Assembly (NCBI RefSeq): GCF_035668035.1
Contig: NZ_JAYMYJ010000145.1
Coordinates: forward strand, 62,001 to 126,000
Direction: 5' to 3'
From: Thiothrix phosphatis
GTDB taxonomy: Bacteria > Pseudomonadota > Gammaproteobacteria > Thiotrichales > Thiotrichaceae
Length of the DNA stretch: 64,000 nucleotides
Position 1 is the first letter of the stretch, and each line of letters starts with the position of its first letter. Below the pieces are notes generated by a model. It had not been told where the DNA came from and ran no database searches. It saw nothing but the letters and a program-made list of their open reading frames with translations. Of this stretch, positions 15,534 through 24,632 are shown piece after piece. The position numbers and the translations under genes are program-made.

Positions 15534-16811
15534 ATGTTTTCCAGCCAGATGAAAATTGCAGGTTATGACGACGAACTGTGGGGGGCCATCCAGTCCGAGG
15601 TGCGCCGTCAGGAAGAACACATTGAACTGATCGCCTCCGAAAACTACGCCAGCCCGCGTGTGATGGAGGCGCAAGGCTCCGTGCTGACCAACAAGTATGC
15701 GGAAGGCTATCCTGCCAAGCGTTACTACGGCGGCTGCGAATATGTTGACAAGGCCGAGCAGCTTGCCATTGACCGCGCCAAGGAACTGTTTGGTGCGGAC
15801 TACGCCAATGTGCAGCCGCATTCCGGCTCCCAGGCCAATGCGGCTGTTTACATGGCACTGCTGAACCCTGGCGACACCGTGCTGGGCATGAGCCTCGCCC
15901 ATGGCGGGCACCTGACCCACGGTGCCAAGGTCAACTTCTCTGGCAAGATTTATAATGCTGTCCAGTATGGGGTGACGGACGAAGGCTACATTGATTATGC
16001 GGAAGTCGAACGCTTGGCGGTTGAACACCAGCCGAAAATGATAGTGGCCGGTTTCTCCGCTTACTCACGGGTGATTGACTGGGGCAAATTCCGGGCGATC
16101 GCCGACAAGGTGGGCGCTTATCTGATGGTTGACATGGCGCATGTCGCCGGTCTGGTCGCGGCGGGCGTCTATCCCAGCCCGGTGCAGATCGCCGATGTGA
16201 CCACCTCCACCACCCACAAGACCTTGCGTGGCCCGCGCGGCGGCCTCATCCTCGCCAAGGCCAATCCGGAGCTGGAAAAGAAATTCAACTCGTTGGTGTT
16301 CCCCGGCATCCAGGGCGGGCCGCTGATGCACGTCATCGCCGCCAAGGCGGTGGCCTTCAAGGAAGCGCTGGAGCCTGAATTCAAGACCTACCAGCAGCAA
16401 GTCGCCAGCAATGCGAAAGTCATGGCGGCGACCCTGATCGCCCGTGGCTATAACATTGTTTCCGGCGGCACCGACAACCATCTGATGCTGGTTGACCTGA
16501 TCGACAAAGGCATTACCGGCAAGGCGGCGGATGCGGCGCTGGGCGCGGCCAATATCACGGTCAACAAAAATTCCGTGCCGAACGACCCGCAGTCGCCATT
16601 CGTGACCAGCGGCATCCGTGTCGGCACGCCCGCCATCACCACCCGTGGCTTCAAGGAGGCCGAGTGTGGGCAATTGGCCAACTGGATGGCGGATGTGCTC
16701 GACAATATCGAGGACGCCGCGACCATTGAGCGTGTGAAAGCGCAAGTGCTGAATATCTGCGCCAGTTTCCCGGTTTACGGTTCCACTTCCTTCGGCGACC
16801 ATCCGGCCTGA
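15534..16811 (+). CDS. glyA: Serine hydroxymethyltransferase
   Basis: A 425-residue PLP enzyme of normal length that converts serine and tetrahydrofolate to glycine and 5,10-methylene-tetrahydrofolate. The PLP lysine lies in TSTTHKTLRGPRGG near residue 230. ELIASENYASPRV, YAEGYPAKRYYGG and PHSGSQANAAV are the family blocks. The ATG has AGGAGA 8 nt upstream; a TATGAT hexamer at 15486-15491 may be the -10 of its promoter. It heads a run with nrdR, the riboflavin genes and nusB, an arrangement common in gammaproteobacteria. Confidence 0.97.
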   Translation: MFSSQMKIAGYDDELWGAIQSEVRRQEEHIELIASENYASPRVMEAQGSVLTNKYAEGYPAKRYYGGCEYVDKAEQLAIDRAKELFGADYANVQPHSGSQANAAVYMALLNPGDTVLGMSLAHGGHLTHGAKVNFSGKIYNAVQYGVTDEGYIDYAEVERLAVEHQPKMIVAGFSAYSRVIDWGKFRAIADKVGAYLMVDMAHVAGLVAAGVYPSPVQIADVTTSTTHKTLRGPRGGLILAKANPELEKKFNSLVFPGIQGGPLMHVIAAKAVAFKEALEPEFKTYQQQVASNAKVMAATLIARGYNIVSGGTDNHLMLVDLIDKGITGKAADAALGAANITVNKNSVPNDPQSPFVTSGIRVGTPAITTRGFKEAECGQLANWMADVLDNIEDAATIERVKAQVLNICASFPVYGSTSFGDHPA

Positions 16812-16815
16812 GCGG

Positions 16816-17328
16816 ATGCGTTGCCCTTTCTGCGGAGCCGATGATACGCGGGTCGTGGATTCACGGCTCGCCAATGAAGGCGACCAAGTGCGCCGCCGCC
16901 GCCGTTGTGTGGCTTGTGATGAACGTTTCACCACCTACGAAGCGGCGGAACTGACCATGCCTAGGGTCATCAAGTCCAACAATGCGCGTGAGCCGTTCAA
17001 TGACGACAAGCTGCGCAGCGGCATTATGCGCGCCCTGGAAAAGCGCCCGGTTTCGATTGAAAAGATCGAAGCCGCGCTTGGCCATATCCGCAAGGAAATC
17101 CTCATCAGCGGTGAGCGCGAAGTCATGTCCGCCGTCATCGGCGAATTGGTGATGGATGAATTGCGCCAGTTGGATGAAGTGGCCTATGTGCGTTTCGCTT
17201 CCGTCTACCGCCGCTTCAATGACATCGAAGAGTTCCGCAACATGATCGAACGGCTGGAAAACGACCCCAGCCCTGAGCAGCGCAAGCGGCAGATTGACCT
17301 GTTGCCGCGCATTCCTGGCAAATCATGA
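16816..17328 (+). CDS. nrdR: Transcriptional repressor NrdR
   Basis: A 170-residue repressor of ribonucleotide reductase genes. The N-terminal zinc ribbon is MRCPFCGADDTRVVDSR with CVACDERFTTYE; residues 50-140 form the ATP-cone domain (VIKSNNAREPFNDDKLRSGI) that senses ATP/dATP. It begins 4 nt after glyA and overlaps ribD by 4 nt (ATGA). The C-terminus is somewhat longer than in short homologs but still within the normal range. Confidence 0.97.
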   Translation: MRCPFCGADDTRVVDSRLANEGDQVRRRRRCVACDERFTTYEAAELTMPRVIKSNNAREPFNDDKLRSGIMRALEKRPVSIEKIEAALGHIRKEILISGEREVMSAVIGELVMDELRQLDEVAYVRFASVYRRFNDIEEFRNMIERLENDPSPEQRKRQIDLLPRIPGKS

Positions 17329-18431
17329 GTTTTACCGCCGACGACCACCGTTATATGGCGCGGGCGCTGCAACTGGCGCGGCGCGGCTTGTACACCACCC
17401 AGCCCAATCCCCGTGTCGGCTGCGTCATCGTGCGTGATGGCCGGATTGTTGGCGAAGGCTGGCACGAGCGGGCAGGGGAACCACATGCCGAAGTCCACGC
17501 CTTGCGGATGGCGGGCGCGATGGCCAGCGGTGCCACGGTTTACGTCACGCTGGAGCCTTGCTCCCATTACGGGCGCACGCCACCTTGTGCCAACGCCCTG
17601 GCGCAGGCGGGGGTGAAACGGGTCGTGGCGGCGATGGTTGACCCCAATCCGTTAGTGGCGGGCAAGGGTTTGCAGTTGTTGCGGGAAGCCGGGGTCGAAA
17701 CCGTTTCTGGCCTGCTGGAACAGGAAGCCCGGGCGCTCAACCCCGGCTTCATTTCCCTGATGGGGCGTCGTCGCCCCTTCATCCGCCTGAAGATGGCCAT
17801 GAGTCTGGATGGACGCACCGCGATGGCGTCCGGCGAAAGCGTGTGGATTACAGGCGAGGCGGCGCGCCGCGATGTGCAGTTCCTGCGGGCGCAGGCGGGC
17901 GCTATCCTGACTGGAATTGATACCGTGCTGCATGATGACCCGTCCCTCAACGTGCGCCTGACGGCGGCGGAGCTTGGCATTGCGGGCGAGGTGCGCCAAC
18001 CGTTGCGGGTTGTGCTTGACTCGAAACTGCGTTTCCCGCTGACCGCGAAACTGTTGGATCTTCCTGGCCAGACCTGCATTTGCACCTGCAACCATGATGC
18101 GGATAAGATCGCCCGTCTGGAACAGGCTGGCGCGGTTGTCCGCCGCTTCGAAGGCGGACGCTTGCAGTTGCCGGAAGTCATGGCCGCGCTGGCGGCGGAT
18201 GGCGTGGCTGAAGTCCATGCCGAAACCGGCGCAACCCTGGCGGGCGCGCTGGTGGGGCAGGGGTTGGCGGATGAACTGGTGATCTACATGGCACCGCATC
18301 TGATGGGCTCCAATGCGCGCCCTCTGTTCAATCTTCCGCACATTACCCGGATGCAGGAACGGGTGCCCTTGACCATTCGGGATATTCGCGCAGTGGGGGG
18401 CGATTGGCGTATTATTGCCGACCTGACTTGA
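17325..18431 (+). CDS. ribD: Bifunctional riboflavin deaminase/reductase RibD
   Basis: A 368-residue two-domain enzyme for steps two and three of riboflavin synthesis. The N-terminal deaminase domain has the zinc site HAEVHAL (near residue 50) and PCSHYGRTPPCANAL. The C-terminal NADPH-dependent reductase domain starts with RPFIRLKMAMSLDGRTA and has TGIDTVLHDDPSLNVR. Its ATG overlaps the nrdR stop; ribE follows after 17 nt. Confidence 0.97.
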   Translation: MSFTADDHRYMARALQLARRGLYTTQPNPRVGCVIVRDGRIVGEGWHERAGEPHAEVHALRMAGAMASGATVYVTLEPCSHYGRTPPCANALAQAGVKRVVAAMVDPNPLVAGKGLQLLREAGVETVSGLLEQEARALNPGFISLMGRRRPFIRLKMAMSLDGRTAMASGESVWITGEAARRDVQFLRAQAGAILTGIDTVLHDDPSLNVRLTAAELGIAGEVRQPLRVVLDSKLRFPLTAKLLDLPGQTCICTCNHDADKIARLEQAGAVVRRFEGGRLQLPEVMAALAADGVAEVHAETGATLAGALVGQGLADELVIYMAPHLMGSNARPLFNLPHITRMQERVPLTIRDIRAVGGDWRIIADLT

Positions 18432-18448
18432 ACCAGAGACAAACCCCG

Positions 18449-19108
18449 ATGTTTACCGGAATCATTGAAGCGGTCGGCTCCATCCGCGACATGCAGCCCA
18501 AAGGCGGTGACCTGCGCCTGACCATCGCCGTTGGCAAGTTGGGGATGGGCGATGTGGCGCTGGGCGACAGCATTGCTGTCAATGGCGTATGCCTGACCGC
18601 CATCGCATTCGACAGCAGCAGTTTCAGCGCTGATGTTTCCCGCGAAACCCTTTCACTGACCAGCCTCGGCAACCTTGGCCGGGGTTCGAAAGTGAACCTG
18701 GAAAAGGCGCTTACCCTGCAAACCCGCCTCGGCGGGCATCTGGTCAGCGGCCATGTGGATGGTTTGGGTGAAGTCACCGGTCGGCATGATGATGCGCGTT
18801 CGGTGCGCTTCAGCATCCGCGCGCCGGATCACCTTGCCAAATACATCGCCGCCAAAGGCTCGATCACGGTGGATGGGGTCAGCCTGACCGTCAACAAGGT
18901 TGACGGCGCTGCGTTCGAACTCAATATCGTGCCCCATACCTTGCAGGAAACCATCATCGCCGCTTACCGCAGCGGCTCCAGGGTCAACCTGGAGGTGGAT
19001 GTCGTCGCCCGTTACCTCGAACGCCTGCTGTTGGGTGAACAGGCGGCGCAGCCAACAGCAGGTGGCATTACTGAAGCATTCCTTGCCGCCAACGGCTTTA
19101 TCAAGTGA
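18449..19108 (+). CDS. ribE: Riboflavin synthase alpha chain RibE
   Basis: A 219-residue enzyme formed by two homologous lumazine-binding barrels, each with its signature: MFTGIIEAVGSI and GDSIAVNGVCLTAI in the first, HLVSGHVDGLGEV and KGSITVDGVSLTVNKV in the second. It converts two dimethyl-ribityl-lumazine molecules to riboflavin. I chose the ATG at 18449 because family members universally begin MFTGI. No FMN riboswitch is evident in the short upstream gap. Confidence 0.97.
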   Translation: MFTGIIEAVGSIRDMQPKGGDLRLTIAVGKLGMGDVALGDSIAVNGVCLTAIAFDSSSFSADVSRETLSLTSLGNLGRGSKVNLEKALTLQTRLGGHLVSGHVDGLGEVTGRHDDARSVRFSIRAPDHLAKYIAAKGSITVDGVSLTVNKVDGAAFELNIVPHTLQETIIAAYRSGSRVNLEVDVVARYLERLLLGEQAAQPTAGGITEAFLAANGFIK

Positions 19109-19114
19109 GAAACC

Positions 19115-20221
19115 ATGCAATTCAACACCACAGAAGAAATCCTTGAAGATCTTGCCAGCGGCAAGATGGTTGTCATCGTCGATGATGAAGACCGCGAAAA
19201 CGAAGGCGACCTGCTGATGGTCGCTTCCCTGACCCGGCCAGAAGACATCAATTTCATGGTCAAGGAAGGGCGCGGGCTGGTATGCCTGACGCTGGCCCGT
19301 GAGCGTTGCAAGCAATTGAACCTGCCGCTGATGATTTCCGCAACTGACAAGACGCACCGCACCAATTTCACCATTTCCATTGAAGCGGCGGAAGGTGTCA
19401 CCACCGGCATTTCTGCCTATGACCGTGCGCACACCATCCGCACCGCCGTGGCCCCGAACGCGCAGCCGACTGATATTGAGCAGCCGGGGCATATTTTTCC
19501 GCTGATGGCGCAGCCGGGCGGCGTGCTGACCCGCGCTGGCCATACCGAGGCGGGCTGCGACTTGGCGCGTCTGGCCGGGTTCGAACCCGCCGCCACCATT
19601 GTGGAAATCCTCAATGAGGATGGCACCATGGCGCGGCGCCCGGATTTGGAGGTGTTCGCTGAAAAACACGGCCTGAAAATTGGCACCATCGAGGATCTGA
19701 TCCGTTACCGGGTGCAGAATGAGAAAACGGTCGAGCGCATTTTCGAGAAAGATGTGCAGACCGAACAAGGCCGTTTCCATCTGGTCGCTTACCAGGAACT
19801 GGCCAAGAACAGCATTCATCTGGCGCTGGTCAAGGGTGAGTTCACTGCTGACGAAGACGTTATGGTGCGCGTGCATCTGGAAAATGAACTGTGTGACCTG
19901 CTGGCTTTGCGGGAGCCGGGATGCGGCTGGCCCTTGCGCAGCGCAATGCGGCGCATCCATGAGGAAGGCAAGGGCGTCATTGTCATTCTGCGTGAACAAA
20001 TCCAGCCGCAGAATGTGTTGGATCAGTTGAAAGGGTTTGAATCCCGTCTCGAAGTGCAGGACAATGCTTCCTCTTCACCGGCTGAATTGAAAACCTACGG
20101 CATTGGTGCGCAAATCCTTTCCGAGCTTGGCGTCCGCCGGATGCGGGTGATGAGTGCGCCGAAGCGTTTCCACGGGATTGCGGGTTTTGGGCTGGAAATT
20201 GTGGATTATATTCAGGGTTAA
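19115..20221 (+). CDS. ribBX: RibBX: DHBP synthase fused to a degenerate GTP cyclohydrolase II domain
   Basis: A 368-residue protein. Residues 1-205 are a complete 3,4-dihydroxy-2-butanone-4-phosphate synthase (VVIVDDEDRENEGDL with acidic metal ligands; THRTNFTISIEA; LTRAGHTEAGCDLARLAG). The second half has the RibA fold outline but not its active site: where active RibA has RVHSEC...RCDCG, this has RVHLENEL...EPGCG, so the zinc cysteines are lost. Such RibBX fusions are known in proteobacteria, where a separate RibA supplies GTP cyclohydrolase II; none lies in this window. It sits 6 nt after ribE. Confidence 0.92.
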   Translation: MQFNTTEEILEDLASGKMVVIVDDEDRENEGDLLMVASLTRPEDINFMVKEGRGLVCLTLARERCKQLNLPLMISATDKTHRTNFTISIEAAEGVTTGISAYDRAHTIRTAVAPNAQPTDIEQPGHIFPLMAQPGGVLTRAGHTEAGCDLARLAGFEPAATIVEILNEDGTMARRPDLEVFAEKHGLKIGTIEDLIRYRVQNEKTVERIFEKDVQTEQGRFHLVAYQELAKNSIHLALVKGEFTADEDVMVRVHLENELCDLLALREPGCGWPLRSAMRRIHEEGKGVIVILREQIQPQNVLDQLKGFESRLEVQDNASSSPAELKTYGIGAQILSELGVRRMRVMSAPKRFHGIAGFGLEIVDYIQG

Positions 20222-20280
20222 GTGAATAACCCCTTCACTTCTGTTTAAGCCATTCTTTAAAAACTGAATTGGGATTTGTA

Positions 20281-20757
20281 ATGAGCTTCAATGTTATCGA
20301 AGGTGATTTCGCATCACAGGAAGCCAAATACGGCATTGTGGTGGCGCGGTTCAACAGTTTTATTGTGGAAAGCCTGTTGCAGGGTGCGGTTGACGCCCTT
20401 AAGCGCCACGGCGGTGTGCAAGGGCAGGACATCGATGTGGTGCGCGTGCCGGGTGCCTACGAGCTGCCGCTGGTGGCACAGGCGATGGCCGCCAACGGTG
20501 ATTATGACGCCATTATCGCGCTGGGGGCGGTTATCCGTGGCAGCACCCCGCATTTTGATTATGTGGCAGGCGAAGCCTCCAAAGGGCTGGCGCAAGTCGG
20601 GTTGAGCCATGAATTGCCGGTCATTTTCGGCGTCCTGACGACAGACACCATTGAGCAGGCCATTGAACGCGCCGGTACGAAAGCGGGCAACAAAGGCGCA
20701 GAAGCGGCCCTTTCCGCCATCGAAATGGTTTCTTTACTGCGAAAGATCAGGAAGTAA
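20281..20757 (+). CDS. ribH: 6,7-dimethyl-8-ribityllumazine synthase
   Basis: A 158-residue enzyme that condenses the RibB and RibD products. FNSFIVESLLQGAVDAL, VPGAYELPLVAQ, ALGAVIRGSTPHFDYV and PVIFGVLTTDTIEQA are the family blocks, with His88-type catalysis in PHFDYV. The start is the ATG at 20281, since the upstream TTG adds only four residues. It is separated from ribBX by 59 nt and from nusB by 7 nt. Confidence 0.97.
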   Translation: MSFNVIEGDFASQEAKYGIVVARFNSFIVESLLQGAVDALKRHGGVQGQDIDVVRVPGAYELPLVAQAMAANGDYDAIIALGAVIRGSTPHFDYVAGEASKGLAQVGLSHELPVIFGVLTTDTIEQAIERAGTKAGNKGAEAALSAIEMVSLLRKIRK

Positions 20758-20764
20758 GCGCAAT

Positions 20765-21244
20765 ATGGCGGGACACAGACCTCTCACGGATTCGCAGCAA
20801 CTGATCGCCCGTCGCCGTGTCGCGCGGCGGCTGGCTATGCAGGGCGTTTATCAATGGCTGATCACCGGCAACGAATTCCAGGAAGTTTACCTGTATTTTC
20901 AGGAAGAGCCTGAATTGGCGGAGGAATTCCGCAAATCCGATGCAGCGTTTTTCCACAAGCTGTTGCGCTGCGCAATGGAAGGTGGCGAAGGCCTGGAAAG
21001 CCATATCGCGCCGCATCTTGACCGTAAGTTGTCTCAAGTCGACCCAATTGAGCATGCAATTTTGCGGGTGGCGACTTGCGAATTGCTGAATCACCTGGAA
21101 ACCCCTTATAAAGTGGTGGTTAACGAATACGTCAACCTGGCGAAAAAGTTCGGGGCGGATCAGGCGCATAAATTTGTCAATGGCGTTCTCGACAAAGTTG
21201 CCGCCAACACCCGCGCGCCTGAAGTCGCCAGAAATCGCAAATAG
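20765..21244 (+). CDS. nusB: Transcription antitermination factor NusB
   Basis: A 159-residue all-helical RNA-binding protein. RRVARRLAMQGVYQWL opens the domain; DPIEHAILRVATCELL and PYKVVVNEYVNLAKKFG, then HKFVNGVLDKVA, are the NusB consensus blocks. It forms the rRNA antitermination complex with NusE/S10. The ribH-nusB order is conserved in proteobacteria. Confidence 0.95.
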   Translation: MAGHRPLTDSQQLIARRRVARRLAMQGVYQWLITGNEFQEVYLYFQEEPELAEEFRKSDAAFFHKLLRCAMEGGEGLESHIAPHLDRKLSQVDPIEHAILRVATCELLNHLETPYKVVVNEYVNLAKKFGADQAHKFVNGVLDKVAANTRAPEVARNRK

Positions 21245-21372
21245 CGCTTTGTGGCGGGGTTACGCCCCCGCTGCGCATAAAACCTTCCATCGGCTCTACA
21301 CACATTCTGCACATCTGCACGGTATGCTTTTCATGGGCATCTAATAGTTAAATAAACAGGAGTGTGATTGAT

Positions 21373-21543
21373 ATGAATCCGATAATTGAAGCGATCAAGT
21401 ATGATGACAAATTTCCTTCGCTGTTCCGGCAGGGGGTCAGGGTTCATCGCCCTTTGAAACGTGCGCCGCAAATGACCCATGAAGAGCGCATGTGGCGCTG
21501 GCGCCATCGCCTGGAGCAATTGTTTGCGCGGCAGGAATATTGA
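21373..21543 (+). CDS. Small hypothetical protein (56 aa)
   Basis: A short frame with a good Shine-Dalgarno (AGGAG 10 nt before the ATG) downstream of nusB. The 56-residue product is basic and rich in Arg, Trp and His in its second half (HEERMWRWRHRLEQLFARQ), which suggests an amphipathic helix; it has no signal peptide or membrane segment. Codon use matches the neighbours. A hairpin terminator follows at 21656-21685. I do not recognise the family. Confidence 0.5.
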   Translation: MNPIIEAIKYDDKFPSLFRQGVRVHRPLKRAPQMTHEERMWRWRHRLEQLFARQEY

Positions 21544-21875
21544 TAGGGGCTTTTCCCCAAGGCAATGAGGCTTGCTGAAGCAACATTCCCCCTCCCGGAA
21601 GGCAGAACCGGGGAGGGGCATTGATCCTGCGCCTTCACTGACAAACACCAACAGTGCCTTTCCCGCCAACAGGAAGGGCGTTTTTCCAGCCTTCCACGCA
21701 GATATGCCTGAGCACGGCCATCAGGTATGTGTAATCTTTTTCGGGCAAGTTGAATGCGGGTTTCCTTGCTACCAATCCCGCAACAGTGGGCTATAATGCC
21801 ACTCACACAAGAAACAAGCATCTAGGCGCAGCGGTTAGAACGACACATTTCCCAACAGGCTGGAGAATAATACGC
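21544..21875. promoter_or_regulatory. Intergenic region with terminator and sucA promoter
   Basis: This 332-nt gap contains no credible gene. In order it holds a G+C-rich imperfect hairpin around 21587-21618, the terminator at 21656-21685, and a perfect TATAAT at 21792-21797 that is the likely -10 of sucA. No good -35 sits at the right distance (TTGCTA is 20 nt upstream), so an activator may be involved. The sucA leader would be about 75 nt. Confidence 0.45.
21656..21685 (+). terminator. Rho-independent terminator before sucA
   Basis: An 8-bp stem (GCCTTTCC with GGAAGGGC, one G-T wobble) closes an 8-nt loop and is followed by GTTTTT. It would end the glyA-rib-nusB transcript and shield sucA. 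Confidence 0.7.
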
Positions 21876-24632
21876 ATGAGCAACCAACAGGGTATCGATG
21901 AATCTTTTCTCGATGGCGAACACGCAATTTTCCTTGAGCAACTGTACAGCCAGTACCAACAGGATCCGGACGGCATGGATCCACAATGGCTGACATATTT
22001 CCAGCGCTTGGACGCCAGCCCGATCAGCAATGTTTCCAATGGCAAGGTGATGGAGCAACGCAGCGAACAGTTGCATGTTTCCCGCCTGATCAACGCCTAC
22101 CGTTATCTGGGGCATCTGGAGGCGGACACCAATCCGCTCGGCGACTATGCCTACAAGGTCAAAGTGCCGCAATTGACGCTGGAGCATCACGAACTGCACA
22201 AAGTGCCGCTGGATACGGTGTTTGACCCTGGTTCCTTCAATATCGCGGCGAAGCCGACGCTGGGCAACATCCTGCACGCCTTGCGGGAAACCTACATCCG
22301 CACCATCGGCTTTGAGTATATGCATATCCTCGACATCCAGGAAAAGCGCTGGATACAGGCGCGCATTGAGCTGGATATGGGCAAGACCAAACTCAGCCAT
22401 CCCCAGCGCCGCAAATTGCTGGAGAACCTGACGTCTGCGGAAGGTTTCGAACAATACCTGCATCGCCGTTATGTCGGCCAGAAGCGTTTTGGCCTGGAGG
22501 GCGGCGAAAGCCTGATCCCATTGTTGCAATCCATTATCCACGAAGGCGGCGAGCAAGGTTTGCAGGAAGTCGTCATCGGCATGGCGCACCGGGGCCGCCT
22601 GAACGTGCTGACCAATGTGCTGTGCAAGCCTGCTGGCGAACTGTTCAGCGATTTCGAAGGCAAGATGGAGGAAGGCTACACCGGCGACGTCAAATACCAC
22701 AAAGGTTATTCGTCCGACATCAGCACGCCGGGAGGCCCGATGCATCTGGTGCTGGCGTTCAACCCTTCGCATCTGGAAATTGTCAGCCCGGTCATGGAAG
22801 GTTCGGTGCGCGCCCGTCAGGATCGCCGTCATGACATGGATGGCGACCAGGTGCTGGGCATTTCCATCCACGGTGATGCGGCGTTCGCCGGACAGGGCGT
22901 GGTGATGGAAACCTTCAATATGGCGGAAACGCGTGGTTACCGCACACGGGGCACCATTCACATCGTGGTCAACAACCAGGTTGGTTTCACCACCAGCACG
23001 GTTTCCGACAGCCGTTCGACCTACTATCCGACCGATGTGGCGAAAATGATCAATGCGCCCATTTTCCACGTCAATGGCGACGACCCGGAAGCTGTGGTTT
23101 ACGTGGCGCAGGTGGCGTTGGAATATCGCCAGACCTTCCAGAAAGATGTGGTGATTGATCTGGTCTGCTACCGCCGCCTGGGGCATAACGAAGCCGATGA
23201 GCCGACCATGACCCAGCCGGTCATGTACGACATCATCCGCAGTTTGCCGACCACCCGCGCCAAATACGCCATGAAGCTGGCCGAGGAAGGCGTGGTCAGC
23301 GCCAGCGGGGCCAAAGGTTTGGTGGACGCCTACCGCACCAAGCTGGCGAATGGCGGCGTGACTTGCTGCAACAGCAAGACCCGCTCCAGCTTGCCGCCTG
23401 AATTGCAGACCAACTGGAAAGCGTATCTCGACCAACCGTGGCGCCAGCCTATTGAGACGGCTTGCAGCGCTGAACGTATCCATGCCTTGACAGCGCGCTG
23501 GGTCAGCCAGATCCCGGCGGATTTTGTGGTGCATCCGCGGGTGCTCAAGGTGTTGGAGGCACGGGTGGCGATGGGGCAGGGCAAGCAGCCTGCCGACTGG
23601 GGGTTTGGCGAGACGCTGGCTTACGCTTCCTTGGTGGAGGAAGGCTTTGATGTGCGCCTGTCCGGGCAGGATTGCGGGCGTGGCACGTTCTCGCACCGCC
23701 ATTCGGTGCTGCATCACCAGAAGCGCCGCGAACAGTGGGTTCCGCTCCAGCATGTGGCGGATTTCCAGGCTAGGTTTACGGTGATTGACTCGGTGCTGTC
23801 GGAAGAGGCGGTGTTGGCGTTTGAATACGGTTATTCCACCGCCGAGCCGGAAACGCTGGTGATCTGGGAAGCCCAGTTTGGCGACTTCGTGAACGGCGCA
23901 CAGGTGGTGATTGACCAGTTCATCAGCTCCGGCGAACAGAAATGGCAACGTTTGTGCGGCTTGGTCATGTTCCTGCCGCACGGCCTGGAAGGGCAGGGGC
24001 CGGAACATTCCTCCGCGCGTCTGGAGCGCTTCGTGCAACTGGCGGCGCAGGAAAACATGCAGATTTGCATCCCTTCCACCCCGGCGCAGGTGTTCCACAT
24101 GCTGCGGCGGCAGATGATCCGCAAGTACCGCAAGCCGCTGGTGGTGTTCACGCCGAAAAGCCTGTTGCGCCATCCGCTGGCGGTCAGCCAGTTGGAGGAG
24201 TTCACCAATGGCAAGTTTGAAGTGGTGCTGGACGATGTGGACCTTGCTGTCATGGGCGGCAAGGAAAAGGTCAAGCGGGTCATTATGTGCAGCGGCAAGG
24301 TCTACTACGACCTGTTGGAAGAGCGCCGCAAAAATGGGCTGGCTGACATTGCCATTGTCCGCCTGGAGCAGCTCTATCCATTCCCGGCGCAGGAACTGGT
24401 TGATGTGATGGAACACTACCCGAGCGTTGAAAGCGTCATCTGGTGCCAGGAAGAGCCGGTCAATCAGGGCGCTTGGAATGGCATCAAGCACCGTTTCGAA
24501 GCCTACGATTATACAGAAGTGGTGTGCGTCAGCCGTCCGGCGATGGCGGCACCAGCGGTCGGCTCATTGTATATGCACCAGCGGCAGCAACAGGCGCTGG
24601 TGCGGGAAGCGCTGGGGCTGGAAGAGGGTTAA
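21876..24632 (+). CDS. sucA: 2-oxoglutarate dehydrogenase E1 component
   Basis: A 918-residue thiamine-diphosphate enzyme, near the usual 930. The N-terminal E2-binding region has SFLDGEHAIFLEQLYSQYQ, which is followed by GFEYMHI, MAHRGRLNVL, and the ThDP/Mg site HGDAAFAGQG with NNQVGFTT. The transketolase-like domain has SGQDCGRGTFSHRHSVLH and FEYGYS. It decarboxylates 2-oxoglutarate in the TCA cycle. I chose the ATG at 21876, where homologs begin; the upstream frame from 21750 is spurious. No sucB or lpd follows: the next gene is convergent dusB, whose stop overlaps by 4 nt. Confidence 0.96.
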   Translation: MSNQQGIDESFLDGEHAIFLEQLYSQYQQDPDGMDPQWLTYFQRLDASPISNVSNGKVMEQRSEQLHVSRLINAYRYLGHLEADTNPLGDYAYKVKVPQLTLEHHELHKVPLDTVFDPGSFNIAAKPTLGNILHALRETYIRTIGFEYMHILDIQEKRWIQARIELDMGKTKLSHPQRRKLLENLTSAEGFEQYLHRRYVGQKRFGLEGGESLIPLLQSIIHEGGEQGLQEVVIGMAHRGRLNVLTNVLCKPAGELFSDFEGKMEEGYTGDVKYHKGYSSDISTPGGPMHLVLAFNPSHLEIVSPVMEGSVRARQDRRHDMDGDQVLGISIHGDAAFAGQGVVMETFNMAETRGYRTRGTIHIVVNNQVGFTTSTVSDSRSTYYPTDVAKMINAPIFHVNGDDPEAVVYVAQVALEYRQTFQKDVVIDLVCYRRLGHNEADEPTMTQPVMYDIIRSLPTTRAKYAMKLAEEGVVSASGAKGLVDAYRTKLANGGVTCCNSKTRSSLPPELQTNWKAYLDQPWRQPIETACSAERIHALTARWVSQIPADFVVHPRVLKVLEARVAMGQGKQPADWGFGETLAYASLVEEGFDVRLSGQDCGRGTFSHRHSVLHHQKRREQWVPLQHVADFQARFTVIDSVLSEEAVLAFEYGYSTAEPETLVIWEAQFGDFVNGAQVVIDQFISSGEQKWQRLCGLVMFLPHGLEGQGPEHSSARLERFVQLAAQENMQICIPSTPAQVFHMLRRQMIRKYRKPLVVFTPKSLLRHPLAVSQLEEFTNGKFEVVLDDVDLAVMGGKEKVKRVIMCSGKVYYDLLEERRKNGLADIAIVRLEQLYPFPAQELVDVMEHYPSVESVIWCQEEPVNQGAWNGIKHRFEAYDYTEVVCVSRPAMAAPAVGSLYMHQRQQQALVREALGLEEG

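Noticed and set aside
16065..16934. A 289-codon minus-strand frame opposite glyA and nrdR
   Set aside because: It is a shadow of the third-position G+C bias; no ribosome-binding site or domain is visible.
18432..19114. FMN riboswitch in the riboflavin cluster
   Set aside because: The gaps between nrdR, ribD, ribE and ribBX are 17 nt or less or overlap, leaving no room, and no RFN-like motif is seen before ribH.
18653..19999. A 448-codon minus-strand frame across ribE and ribBX
   Set aside because: It lies wholly opposite two secure riboflavin genes and has no family features.
21822..24491. An 889-codon open frame antisense to sucA
   Set aside because: sucA is certain by homology; the antisense frame is a by-product of its G+C-rich codon pattern and encodes His/Gln/Arg-rich sequence with no recognisable domain.
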